Below, one piece after another: positions 36,776 to 44,741 of a stretch of DNA of 45,079 bases. The DNA comes from a virus. The position numbers were made by a program, and so were the translations under genes. The stretch's first letter is position 1. Each line of letters opens with the position of its first letter. A model generated the notes under the pieces. It did no database searches. It saw only the letters and a list, made by a program, of their open reading frames with translations, and was not told the origin of the DNA. The DNA lies in the IMG/VR virus record IMGVR_UViG_3300008110_000492, positions 1 through 45,079 of that record. The stretch is one strand, 5' to 3'.

Positions 36776-39366
36776 TATTGATTCTTCGATTCAGGAAGAA
36801 TTGTCGGGTGTGCACTGTACTTCTTGTCAGATTCACGGATCGCTAAACCTTTGATAAAAGGTTTTCCACCTTGACTGAATGTACGAACTTCCTGCAGTTG
36901 TAACTGGTTTTTACAGCAGTCCAACAGAAGAGCGATAAACCGTTTCTGGCCAACCGGCTTCGAACCCGTGTCTTCACAGTGGGACGCGTAACTTGCGTAG
37001 AGGTGGTATTTGCTGTTGCAGTAACGTTCTCCAGCATCTTTAGCTGCGGGAATTTTTTTCCCGACAGGTGTCGTTGCTTTCTCGTCAATAACAATCTCTG
37101 ACTGAAGCCACTCAACTAAGTTATTACTGTTCAGCAAGATCTCGTTACGAACACGGCGTAGTGCTGGCACCATCTCGTACGTATCGAGCAGATACTGTCG
37201 CATCTCCTCTTCACTCATCGCGAGCACCCAGTTCACCAAGCCAGGTAAATAATGCTTCCATAAGCCCTTTACGATGCCCTGATCGAGCTTGATCATCTCT
37301 TTAGCTTCAGAGCTCTTGTCGTATAGAGGACGATTGAACTCAACAGTGAGACGGCGGCGGCTAAGACCAGAGGTGTTGTCGGTGGTTTGAATCGGTTCGT
37401 TGGCCACCACCATTACCATGCCGGTATAGATGAAAGGCTCACCTACATTTTTATTTTTCTCCTCAAAACGGAGATTGTCACCACCTGTCAGAGCCTTAAA
37501 AATTTGAGCAGAACCGCCATAACGCTCCGAATCGTTGATCAGCGTCATGCGCTTACCTTTGATTGAAGCAACCTCAAACCGACTTTGCTCTAATTGGTTG
37601 AGGGTTGTGCTGGCGTAGTTTCCGCTGCCAACCATGGCGCAACAAAGGTTGGCGAAGGTGGATTTACCACGTCCCCCTGGGCCAATCACTTCAAGGAATC
37701 GCTGTAGCTCTTGGCCCTGTGCTGCCAAACATGCACGCAGCCAGGCACGCAACACCTGAACGCGATCTTCGTCACCATACTGAGTCCGCTTCAACCAATC
37801 AATAATTGGACCTGGATCAGCACTTGGATCGTACTCAAAATCCAAGCCCCAGGTCATATAGTTTTCGCGGTCGTGTTCGAAGAACTCACCGGTACTGACT
37901 TCTAAGACACCGTTTTTAAAAGCGAGACGATCGGGATCATCATCCCAATAATCGTGCAGCAGGTAGGCTTTCGTCAGATTGGCGACGTCAGCCAAAAGAT
38001 GAGAGGTGAAACCACCTGGCACCTGAACTCCGCGCTCGGTCAAGAACAGATCTTGAATGGCGTACTTATATTCATTTTGATGCGATTCCCGACGCCATGT
38101 ACCACGGTCACGCTGGTAGAACATAAACGTGTCAAAACACGGGTCATAAAGCCATCCGATTTGTTTCATCATCACGGTGACAGTTTCTGCCAACTCTGAA
38201 GCAGGTGGTGTCTTTGGCTTTCCTTTTGTTTTTACGCGCTGATTAATTTCAAATTGATCTTCCTCACTCAGCTCTCCCATGATTTCACCGACCATTTGAC
38301 TGAAGTCGATGCCTGCGATTGTCATCGCGTTCCCTTCGTCATTAGCAAAAAGCTCAGCCGCTTTACTGGCTAGAACTTCAGGCGATTCGACGACAAAACC
38401 GCCTAGGTCAATAAAGCCGTCTTCTTTTGCTTTAGCCCGTAAAGTCTGTAAACCCCTTGCGCCTTCAGGGCTTGGACCACCTGGTAGACGTTCAAAAGAA
38501 CGCCATTTCTCTTCGCAAACTCCTTCCTGAAAATTATCAGCATGCGAAGACCATTCAACCCAGTCTGCAAGAAGTTCTTCGGAGACCTGATGAAGTGCCA
38601 TACCAACAGCAAGCCACTCCTCGTAGTCAATCGTACGAGTGAAATGGAGGTGCTCTAGGTAGATACGAGCTTCGTTTTCTGCAGCTTCAATCTGAAACTT
38701 AGAACCTTCTTCGTATGTGAGGTTAACTTGCTGTGTTATTACACCACTTTTGACTGGCTTACGGTACTTATTTGTTGGGAATGCCTTAGCAATTGCACCA
38801 TACAACCACTCTGGAACCTCAGGTGGATTCTTGGCGTACTCAAAACCACCGTGTGGTGTCGTAAAATATCCGGCTGTTTCCGGATGAGCACCCATGACCG
38901 CACCTTGCCTGGAGCGGAATAAGATCTCAAACGACGGAATACCGATTTTGATGGTTGCCTTATCAGGCAGCAACGCTATTTTTGGCCCCGGCACGGAATA
39001 CAACATCCGTAGACGTCCTTCCTTGCCAGAAGAAATCGTCAGTGTCGGCGGGAAAATAACATCGAGTGGCCCACCTGCTAACTCTTCAAGAGCAGGGATC
39101 GCTTCAGGACCATCAATGTCGACCCAAATCAGGCCACCTTCATTAGACCATTCACCAGTCAGTAGGCCAACGCCAGTTGCCCGACCTTGATCTAATTCTT
39201 CTCGAATCTTTTCGACAGAATATGGAGTTTGAGTCCATCCAGGGACGTAGGCGCGTTTCCCGTTGAGCGGTGTCAGAGCCCAGTCTGCCGGGAGCAAGTC
39301 CAGATTGATCTGCCCTGGCTGGAGGTGCTTGCGGGGGCGTTGGGGTTCTGAGGTAGCGGTCGTCAC
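36772..39366 (-). CDS. Prim-pol / SF3 helicase replication protein
   Basis: 864 residues, GTG start. Residues 20-190 form an archaeo-eukaryotic type prim-pol domain with VDIDGPE (Asp83 and Asp85), SSGKEGRLRMLYSV near 117-130 and a following His-containing stretch. Residues 230-300 look like a primase C-terminal helical domain. A D5-N type linker follows. From about 555 the SF3 helicase shows Walker A GPGGRGKSTF (near 562), Walker B/B' with KRMTLINDSERYG, and motif C MVMVVANEP with RRRLTVEFNRPL. It unwinds and primes phage DNA. There is no separate helicase loader gene in view. Confidence 0.88.
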   Translation of the reverse strand: MTTATSEPQRPRKHLQPGQINLDLLPADWALTPLNGKRAYVPGWTQTPYSVEKIREELDQGRATGVGLLTGEWSNEGGLIWVDIDGPEAIPALEELAGGPLDVIFPPTLTISSGKEGRLRMLYSVPGPKIALLPDKATIKIGIPSFEILFRSRQGAVMGAHPETAGYFTTPHGGFEYAKNPPEVPEWLYGAIAKAFPTNKYRKPVKSGVITQQVNLTYEEGSKFQIEAAENEARIYLEHLHFTRTIDYEEWLAVGMALHQVSEELLADWVEWSSHADNFQEGVCEEKWRSFERLPGGPSPEGARGLQTLRAKAKEDGFIDLGGFVVESPEVLASKAAELFANDEGNAMTIAGIDFSQMVGEIMGELSEEDQFEINQRVKTKGKPKTPPASELAETVTVMMKQIGWLYDPCFDTFMFYQRDRGTWRRESHQNEYKYAIQDLFLTERGVQVPGGFTSHLLADVANLTKAYLLHDYWDDDPDRLAFKNGVLEVSTGEFFEHDRENYMTWGLDFEYDPSADPGPIIDWLKRTQYGDEDRVQVLRAWLRACLAAQGQELQRFLEVIGPGGRGKSTFANLCCAMVGSGNYASTTLNQLEQSRFEVASIKGKRMTLINDSERYGGSAQIFKALTGGDNLRFEEKNKNVGEPFIYTGMVMVVANEPIQTTDNTSGLSRRRLTVEFNRPLYDKSSEAKEMIKLDQGIVKGLWKHYLPGLVNWVLAMSEEEMRQYLLDTYEMVPALRRVRNEILLNSNNLVEWLQSEIVIDEKATTPVGKKIPAAKDAGERYCNSKYHLYASYASHCEDTGSKPVGQKRFIALLLDCCKNQLQLQEVRTFSQGGKPFIKGLAIRESDKKYSAHPTILPESKNQY

Positions 39367-39496
39367 AGTTGTTGTATGGCAAGCGTTTCAGGACGCCGGG
39401 ACCAAGTTAGCGGGCATTTGCTGACCTGTACAGCCCTAATCCTGTAGTTTTCCTGTCTTTCCAACGTAGGGTGGATACATCTGCGCTAAACACGTC

Positions 39497-40300
39497 TCAG
39501 TCTGAGTCTTTTGAGTCAGCTTCCAGTCCCGGCAGGATCTCGCTGTAATACTTCTCGACTGCGTCCAACCACTTCTGCTTGTATTTCTCGATGGTGTTGC
39601 CCTGCACAGCAAAAACTTGCGAGCGCTCCCGAGTTGCAACAAAAATCATCAGGATTTCAGGCACGATGCCGACTGTATGCTCGAGCCCCATGGCGTAAGC
39701 ACCCATCTGCATCATGCATTTTTGATATTTCATGAAACCAGCACGCCGCATTCCATACTCATTTTTCGGACAATCAGGACCGGGCCATTTGGCGTAATAC
39801 GGACCATTCGATGTCTTTAAATCCCCGAGAACAATCTTATTCTTGTACTCGGCCACAATATCAGGTGCTCCAGCCCAGCCCCAGTTAGCGTCTTCTTTTA
39901 CGCCTGGGTGCCAAACCCGACTAATACCGTCACTGCCCATAGTCCACGGGAAAGCATCACCCGCCGGGTTCTCTGCCCAGATCACACGACCGAGTTTATC
40001 TAGGTTCTCAGGCAAACCACTCCAAAACGATGCGATCTCCTCATCTTCAATTACCGGGTTCTTATTGATCCCAAGTAGATACTCCTCCATCAAGGAGTGA
40101 ACCTTAGTGCCTCTTGCTGCTGCAGCCTCACGTCCACCTGGATTTTTCTTTGCCCAACGTTCGAGAGCTGCTTTATTTCCACCAGTTGCTGACAGAATTG
40201 TCGTCACAGAAGGGAGCGCACCATACGGCGTCTTGTAATGACGAGAACCGTTAATGGTAAGTCGCGTATCTCCATCTGAGCGATAATTCACAAACTGCAT
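39497..40300 (-). CDS. PD-(D/E)XK nuclease, RecB/Cas4-like
   Basis: 267 residues from ATG 40300; the frame stays open to 40519, but that segment reads poorly and would take up the whole speD leader. PSVTTILSATGGNKAALERW, REAAAARGTKVHSLMEEYLL (the typical R-G-T-x-x-H helix), AGAPDIVAEYKNKIVLGDLK with Asp and the E/D-x-K core, and MMQMGAYAMGLE (Q-x-x-x-Y motif) are standard RecB-family elements. There is no clear Cys cluster for Fe-S. It likely acts in DNA recombination, repair or host-DNA breakdown. Confidence 0.85.
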   Translation of the reverse strand: MQFVNYRSDGDTRLTINGSRHYKTPYGALPSVTTILSATGGNKAALERWAKKNPGGREAAAARGTKVHSLMEEYLLGINKNPVIEDEEIASFWSGLPENLDKLGRVIWAENPAGDAFPWTMGSDGISRVWHPGVKEDANWGWAGAPDIVAEYKNKIVLGDLKTSNGPYYAKWPGPDCPKNEYGMRRAGFMKYQKCMMQMGAYAMGLEHTVGIVPEILMIFVATRERSQVFAVQGNTIEKYKQKWLDAVEKYYSEILPGLEADSKDSD

Positions 40301-40503
40301 ATACGAAGCAGTTCGAGAATACTCTGCATGAATTTTGCGCAGCAGTTCGTCTCTTACCGAAATTTCTACGCGTTTTTCATCCAGTACTAGGGACACTAGG
40401 GGGAGACCAGCTCCGAGCAAGTTACCAGATTTTCCAGTGACGAGCCAGCTTATGAGACGGTATAGCGGGTTTAAAATGGGTCCAAAACTTTGGATTACGA
40501 CTA

Positions 40504-40899
40504 GTGTATGCAGCTCCAAGCGTTGTAGGGAAGCATTGGATTTATGATCTACAGGGCGGGAATCGCGACCTGCTCAACGATGAAGACTTTATAAAGGACG
40601 CGATGACCAAAGCTGCGGAAGCTGCTAATGCCACGCTGCTCAGCATCTCATCAAAAAAATTCGATCCGCAAGGCGTGACTGCAGTGGTCCTGCTGTCCGA
40701 ATCTCACCTGTCCATCCACACCTGGCCTGAATACGGATACGCCGCTATCGATGCGTTTACTTGCGGAGACCGTACGGATCCGGAAAAAGCTTGCGATTTT
40801 TTACGGAAGGCATTTGATGCGACACACGGCTCCATTCAAATTCTGAAGCGCGTGTGCCCCAGTCCTAGTCTCCTTCAACTTCAGGGTGTGGTTCCGTGA
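40504..40899 (+). CDS. speD: S-adenosylmethionine decarboxylase proenzyme
   Basis: 131 residues, GTG start. GKHWIYDLQGGNRDLLNDED, then LLSESHLSIHTWPEYGYAAI and DAFTCGDR are class I AdoMetDC hallmarks: cleavage between Glu and Ser in S-E-S-H gives the pyruvoyl cofactor, His in S-I-H-T-W and Cys in F-T-C-G complete the site. The enzyme supplies decarboxylated AdoMet for spermidine synthesis. Cyanophages carry it as a metabolic gene. It stands alone on the plus strand between replication and regulatory genes. Confidence 0.92.
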   Translation: MYAAPSVVGKHWIYDLQGGNRDLLNDEDFIKDAMTKAAEAANATLLSISSKKFDPQGVTAVVLLSESHLSIHTWPEYGYAAIDAFTCGDRTDPEKACDFLRKAFDATHGSIQILKRVCPSPSLLQLQGVVP

Positions 40900-41167
40900 A
40901 GCAGTTCTCAATATTTGCTGCGAACTGCATCGACTGATACTGCCCTACGTGCTTTTGGATCCTGGCGTGGATATCAAATGCAGAGCGGACGGCATCTTCA
41001 GGATTGATCATGACCTTGGAGTTAGCCAAAAGGCCAGCGGTTATGATCGTGATCGCGAGTTCCTGCGGGTTCGTCGTGAATGCCCTGAGAGATCTTCCAT
41101 TGTCTGTGAAGGACGATAGGAGAAAGGAGAGTACTTCCAAGTTTCGGGCGGCGTTATCTTCAGTCAT
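40865..41167 (-). CDS. Small hypothetical protein
   Basis: 100 residues, helical. EDNAARNLEVLSFLLSSFTD, TTNPQELAITIITAGLLANS and VRSAFDIHARIQKHV. Start overlaps the upstream gene by ATGA; the end overlaps the 3' end of speD by 35 nt in antisense. Function unknown. Confidence 0.6.
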   Translation of the reverse strand: MTEDNAARNLEVLSFLLSSFTDNGRSLRAFTTNPQELAITIITAGLLANSKVMINPEDAVRSAFDIHARIQKHVGQYQSMQFAANIENCFTEPHPEVEGD

Positions 41168-41430
41168 GGCTGATCTTCTTGTTCCACAACTCTATACATG
41201 GTGATCGTATTCTTCTTAATGACGGGCGTGATAAGGCCGGCTTCTTTTAGGGCAGAAATACGACGTTGAATTGTCCTGTGATTGCGCTCAAACTTCTTCA
41301 CCACTTCGGTAATTGGGATTAGCACAAACTTCAGACCTTCGTATTCTGTGGCAATCTCCAGAAGGTAGTCGTGGATGTCCATTGCCAGGTCATCCATCAA
41401 GTCGGAGTGGGTAAAAGTTGGCCGTACCAC
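41164..41430 (-). CDS. Winged-helix DNA-binding regulator
   Basis: 88 residues, GTG start. ITEVVKKFERNHRTIQRRIS, then ALKEAGLITPVIKKNTITMY forms a winged helix with recognition helix RNHRTIQRRISALKEAGLI. It resembles small phage transcription factors or DnaD-type modules. It heads a run of minus-strand genes. Confidence 0.65.
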   Translation of the reverse strand: MVRPTFTHSDLMDDLAMDIHDYLLEIATEYEGLKFVLIPITEVVKKFERNHRTIQRRISALKEAGLITPVIKKNTITMYRVVEQEDQP

Positions 41431-41472
41431 GCTTACGCCTTAAATTAATACAACGTTGATTCTACGGGTACC

Positions 41473-41712
41473 TCACCCTGGTACAGAACTCAATTCAGAG
41501 AGGTGTTTTTTATACTTCGTGACACCATTTTTAGCGGTTTGTAGGTCCATCGTCCAACAGCCTTCCCACTCGTGAGCAGCACTGGGGAAGTAGTAGAGCG
41601 TATGGCCTGTATTGCCGTGCTTGAGGCTTTTGATCTCGTAATCGTCAAATAAAATGGGCTCCAAGATCTCAGACTTGGAACCCTTGTACTTAACCTGTTT
41701 ACGGGTCTTCAT
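41473..41712 (-). CDS. Small hypothetical protein
   Basis: 79 residues, basic N-terminus (MKTRKQVKYKGSKSEILEPI), beta-type middle (HTLYYFPSAAHEWEGCWTMD), basic helix at the end (AKNGVTKYKKHLSELS). No family recognised. Confidence 0.55.
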   Translation of the reverse strand: MKTRKQVKYKGSKSEILEPILFDDYEIKSLKHGNTGHTLYYFPSAAHEWEGCWTMDLQTAKNGVTKYKKHLSELSSVPG

Positions 41713-41725
41713 TTTGAAGATGTAA

Positions 41726-41899
41726 CTACTCGTCTAGCTTATCCGCCTCATCCTGAGACTTCAACCATTCTTGACGCTCAGCTTCTGTCTTCTGCAGTTC
41801 TTGTAGACGCTTTTGATACAGATTACCGATCCAACTCAACTCCTGCTCCTGCTGTTCTGCAGCTGCATGAATCAAGTTGTCCAGCTTCTCCTTATCCAT
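41726..41899 (-). CDS. Small coiled-coil protein, 57 residues
   Basis: MDKEKLDNLIHAAAEQQEQE, then LSWIGNLYQKRLQELQKTEA and a charged end. One long helix. It overlaps the next upstream gene by eight bases, matching the tight packing of this block. Just below the common 60-residue cutoff. Function unknown. Confidence 0.55.
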   Translation of the reverse strand: MDKEKLDNLIHAAAEQQEQELSWIGNLYQKRLQELQKTEAERQEWLKSQDEADKLDE

Positions 41900-42098
41900 C
41901 GACGACTTCCTCCGCGTCTACATCGATTTCTTGTTGGTCAGCCTTAATGAGGAGAAAAGAGCCATCGTCCTGCTCAATAAATTCAATATTATCCCCTTCA
42001 CCCCAATCGAGGGCCTCCCACAACTCATCCGGGAGGGTGAGAACACCCTCCTCATCAACATATAAAGTCCAGGACTGACCTTCATTTAGCTGATTCAT
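41892..42098 (-). CDS. AbrB/SpoVT-like swapped-hairpin protein
   Basis: 68 residues from ATG 42098; the frame is open further upstream in the antisense of other genes. SWTLYVDEEGVLTLPDELWE, then ALDWGEGDNIEFIEQDDGSF and LLIKA. It is a DNA-binding AbrB-type hairpin (x-L-P-D-E-L-W then G-D-x-I-E-F). Small proteins of this form are common in cyanophages. A distant relative is encoded at 4715-4897. Confidence 0.7.
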   Translation of the reverse strand: MNQLNEGQSWTLYVDEEGVLTLPDELWEALDWGEGDNIEFIEQDDGSFLLIKADQQEIDVDAEEVVDG

Positions 42099-42423
42099 CT
42101 CGTCCACCAAAGTAGTTTTGTACTTCCTCCCGGAGCAGTGTTCGCATCTCAGCGAATAGATCGTCTTTGTCATAGCTGTACGCTGATGTGGGAAATGTAA
42201 TGTCCTGGATGCCTTTTTTGTTTTTGTAAGTGCGGTCGGCATAGTAAGTGAGTTCACTGACGATGTCGTGCAGCTCTTTGACGCTGGGGCAGCGGAACTC
42301 TGCAATCATTGGCTCACTTTGAAACCCCTCTAGTGTGATCCGCATCAACTCAGCCATGATCAACACTTCCTTAGAGAAGACTTCACTGTACTCTTTGAAG
42401 TCTTTATACGCAGCTTCGTGCAT
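42082..42423 (-). CDS. Hypothetical protein
   Basis: 113 residues, helical. AYKDFKEYSEVFSKEVLIMA, then CPSVKELHDIVSELTYYADR and DLFAEMRTLLREEVQNYFGG. Overlaps the AbrB-like gene by 17 nt. No family recognised. Confidence 0.55.
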   Translation of the reverse strand: MHEAAYKDFKEYSEVFSKEVLIMAELMRITLEGFQSEPMIAEFRCPSVKELHDIVSELTYYADRTYKNKKGIQDITFPTSAYSYDKDDLFAEMRTLLREEVQNYFGGRDESAK

Positions 42424-42425
42424 GA

Positions 42426-42566
42426 TCAGCCCCTCCCCTGACCACGGTTTGGCTTCTCGCTGTGTGCCTTGAAGGAACCGCGCTTACGCAGGCCGTGACC
42501 GATCGAAGTCCGCTTCTTAACGGATTCTTTGTGCAGGGTGCCCGTTAGGGATTTTTTGGCAGCCAT
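42426..42566 (-). CDS. Tiny very basic protein
   Basis: 46 residues from ATG 42566. MAAKKSLTGTLHKESVKKRT, then IGHGLRKRGSFKAHSEKPNR. Over a third Lys/Arg/His. Probably nucleic-acid binding; similar tiny basic proteins occur in cyanophages. The longer upstream frame is unlikely. Confidence 0.55.
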   Translation of the reverse strand: MAAKKSLTGTLHKESVKKRTSIGHGLRKRGSFKAHSEKPNRGQGRG

Positions 42567-42603
42567 CGAAAAGTACTGGCGACGCCTAGAGCATAGCCGG
42601 ATT

Positions 42604-42705
42604 TCACCACTTGTCAATCCCTTCAGGCTTAACCATCTCTTTGTATTCGGTGCTACCAATCCAAAACTTGTTCTCGTTAGACTGAAAATTATGCTCACCA
42701 CTCAT
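42604..42705 (-). CDS. Tiny protein, 33 residues
   Basis: MSGEHNFQSNENKFWIGSTE, then YKEMVKPEGIDKW. The start codon overlaps the start codon of the plus-strand gene at 42704 (shared CATG), so the two genes have no room for promoters between them. Accepted because it fills an otherwise empty stretch; it is short, so tentative. Confidence 0.4.
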   Translation of the reverse strand: MSGEHNFQSNENKFWIGSTEYKEMVKPEGIDKW

Positions 42706-42949
42706 GTCCAAGTTTGAGCTGATTGAGTTTCAGTTTGATCCTGATGATTTTTCTCTGTCTTTAGAGGACGAGTTTCAAATCACACGACTTGCTGCAGAGA
42801 TCGATAAGACTGAATGCATCAACAGTGTTAAGGACGGAGCTAAGAAGCTTTTACAATTGGCTGTACACCGTCAAGCCGTTATCCGAAACTTGATCCGTCG
42901 CCTAGCCGATCTTGAATCTGGGGCCATTCGGAAGATGTACACCGAATAA
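42704..42949 (+). CDS. Small acidic/helical protein
   Basis: 81 residues. FELIEFQFDPDDFSLSLEDE, then FQITRLAAEIDKTECINSVK and LAVHRQAVIRNLIRRLADLE. Pattern recalls a conserved small cyanophage protein. Alone on the plus strand among minus-strand genes. Its stop overlaps the T-run of the minus-strand terminator. Confidence 0.6.
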   Translation: MSKFELIEFQFDPDDFSLSLEDEFQITRLAAEIDKTECINSVKDGAKKLLQLAVHRQAVIRNLIRRLADLESGAIRKMYTE

Positions 42950-42972
42950 AAAACCGCCCCCGAAGGAGCGGT
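42946..42972 (-). terminator. Rho-independent terminator after the 320-residue gene
   Basis: On the minus strand ACCGCTCC-TTCG-GGGGGCGGT, an 8-bp stem (one G-T pair) with a stable TTCG loop, followed by TTTTTTATT. It lies 20 nt after the stop at 42994. Confidence 0.85.
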
Positions 42973-42993
42973 CATACAACTCAGACCACCAAC

Positions 42994-43956
42994 TCAATCG
43001 AGGGTGATCTCGCCAGTTTCTGTGTCCCTGGCACCGAACAGAGCCTTAGTACCGCGACCACCGTCGACAGGGGGAAGAGTGAAGTCGAGACCAGGCTTGA
43101 TGGCATGGAATCCGATCTCCTTTTCACACTGCTTAAAGAAGTTGGCGGCATAAACGGTGGGCGGGCATGTCTCCCACACGCTCTCGACAAAATCGATGTC
43201 CTCAGCGGCTTTAGGGAAGAAGTCTTCTACGGTGTCTGCGGTCGGCACCACCCACTTCTCCGGATACGCAATCCAGCTCTTAGCCTTCTCACCGCCGTAC
43301 AGTTGGGCGCCAAATGTCGGGGTGAAGATCGCGGCGGCAGCCTGCTTGGGGTCGAATCCAGCAGCAGATTTGAGACCCATACGATCAGCAAAGGCCGACT
43401 CGAGCTGTTCCATGAAGGTTGCGTACGCATCGCAGAACAGGTTTGATGCGCCACCGTGGATCGAGAGGATCAACGGTTTCTTATGCACGGCCACACCATC
43501 TGCGTCCACGAGGAACATCAGCATCAGACGACGACGCTTGTAAGGTGAGGGCTTACCAGGGTTAGCAGCCTCAAAATCGTCATACAGGAACGAGTCCCTG
43601 GGATAGATCCCATCGATGCCACCCTTTTCAGAGTTTTCGATGAAGGTGACGTCCTTACGGAAACCGCAGTGGAGGATGACCATACGCGGGGTCTTGAAGA
43701 AGATGCCCTCGTTTTTGTCACCATTGTTATAGGTGTGGATGTACTCCTCCGCTTTGGGGAACATCTTTGGAGTACCTGACCAACCAATACGGGCCAGTGC
43801 GGTATCCTTCAAAAAGAGGCCGCATTGAGATTTGTCGTTCAGAATCTGGGCGTTCACCAGCTCCCGCATTTCGCCTTGATATTTTTCTGTGTTTAGGTAA
43901 CGGTCTAAAACGGACATTTCAGTCATTGCAACGGGTTTGAGCGCTTTGGGGCGCAT
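42994..43956 (-). CDS. Conserved-looking protein beside SSB, DUF5895-like
   Basis: 320 residues. Mixed fold: FFKTPRMVILHCGFRKDVTF, GGIDGIYPRDSFLYDDFEAA, KRRRLMLMFLVDADGVAVHK, LILSIHGGASNLFCDAYATF and WIAYPEKWVVPTADTVEDFF. It has the general look of cyanobacterial plasmid/phage proteins I remember as DUF5895, but I am not sure. Being paired with SSB, a DNA-metabolism role is likely. A hairpin separates the two genes. Confidence 0.6.
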   Translation of the reverse strand: MRPKALKPVAMTEMSVLDRYLNTEKYQGEMRELVNAQILNDKSQCGLFLKDTALARIGWSGTPKMFPKAEEYIHTYNNGDKNEGIFFKTPRMVILHCGFRKDVTFIENSEKGGIDGIYPRDSFLYDDFEAANPGKPSPYKRRRLMLMFLVDADGVAVHKKPLILSIHGGASNLFCDAYATFMEQLESAFADRMGLKSAAGFDPKQAAAAIFTPTFGAQLYGGEKAKSWIAYPEKWVVPTADTVEDFFPKAAEDIDFVESVWETCPPTVYAANFFKQCEKEIGFHAIKPGLDFTLPPVDGGRGTKALFGARDTETGEITLD

Positions 43957-43967
43957 CTAAAAGGATA

Positions 43968-43995
43968 GCCCCCTTCCACCGAAATGAAAGGGGGC
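43968..43995 (-). terminator. Hairpin between SSB and the 320-residue gene
   Basis: Perfect 8-bp stem GCCCCCTT / AAGGGGGC with a 12-nt loop. On the minus strand it is followed by TATCCTTTTAG, a weak T-run, so it may attenuate rather than stop transcription. Confidence 0.55.
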
Positions 43996-44024
43996 GCCTT
44001 TACTGATTAGAATTGCTTATCAGA

Positions 44025-44741
44025 TCAGAAGGGGATTTCGTCGTGCTCTAGGGAACTAGGGGAAAGGTCCTGCTGTTGCAGAGGTAGCTTCGGCACAGCA
44101 GCGGCAGCCTTGACAACGCTGGTGTCCCCAGCTTCTGCCTCGGTTTTCGGTTGGTTTTTGCCGAAGACAGAGTATTGTGACGCCCGTACCCGAACCTGGT
44201 AGGTGCCGCGTTGGGAGCCGTCCTGAGAAGTCCACGTGTTGTAGCGAAGGCTGCCTGTCAATGCCATTTGGCGACCGACATACAACAAGGTTTCCAACCG
44301 CTTGGCATCTTCACCCCAGCTTTCGATGCGGAAGCCCATCGAATCTTGCCAGGTGTGCCCCAGGAGCTGCTGGCTCGGGGCTTTGCACATCATGCTAAAA
44401 GCAAACAGCTCTTCAATTTTTTTCTCCTGGATAAAACCGACACCGCCTGCAAGATTTACTTGATTCAGGTTAAGGTCTTTCGAGACCACCTGCAGCGGCT
44501 GTGTTGGCACGATATACATCTTGTAGTCATTACGGTTCGGATACAGCCGACCGCTAACCAGAAGCTGACATCCTGGCGTGAACGCATCGAAGCTATCCCC
44601 TGCAGCCTTGTTAGGAACGAGGTAAAGGGGGACAGGGGCATTGTTTTTGCCGCCCGCTGGGATGGTCAGCTGCATGAAGCGGAGACCACTGTCGGTAAAA
44701 ATTTCACCGACGTAGCTGGCGGAGGCGCTGATCAGGTTCAT
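44025..44741 (-). CDS. ssb: Single-stranded DNA-binding protein, two OB folds
   Basis: 238 residues. Two beta-rich OB-type halves: residues 1-90 (PVPLYLVPNKAAGDSFDAFT; GCQLLVSGRLYPNRNDYKMY) and 95-200 (MGFRIESWGEDAKRLETLLY; RQMALTGSLRYNTWTSQDGS). A disordered Gln/Ala/Pro linker and the acidic tip SLEHDEIPF follow, the classic SSB tail that recruits partner proteins. It coats ssDNA during replication. The start overlaps the dCMP deaminase stop (ATGA). Confidence 0.82.
   Translation of the reverse strand: MNLISASASYVGEIFTDSGLRFMQLTIPAGGKNNAPVPLYLVPNKAAGDSFDAFTPGCQLLVSGRLYPNRNDYKMYIVPTQPLQVVSKDLNLNQVNLAGGVGFIQEKKIEELFAFSMMCKAPSQQLLGHTWQDSMGFRIESWGEDAKRLETLLYVGRQMALTGSLRYNTWTSQDGSQRGTYQVRVRASQYSVFGKNQPKTEAEAGDTSVVKAAAAVPKLPLQQQDLSPSSLEHDEIPF

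Noticed and set aside
40301-40519. N-terminal extension of the RecB-like nuclease by 73 residues
   Set aside because: It would overlap the speD start and has no nuclease-family features; the domain begins after ATG 40300.
42426-42701. Longer 91-residue version of the tiny basic protein
   Set aside because: The added N-terminus is read from DNA that better supports the 33-residue frame and lacks conservation-like features; ATG 42566 starts the basic protein.
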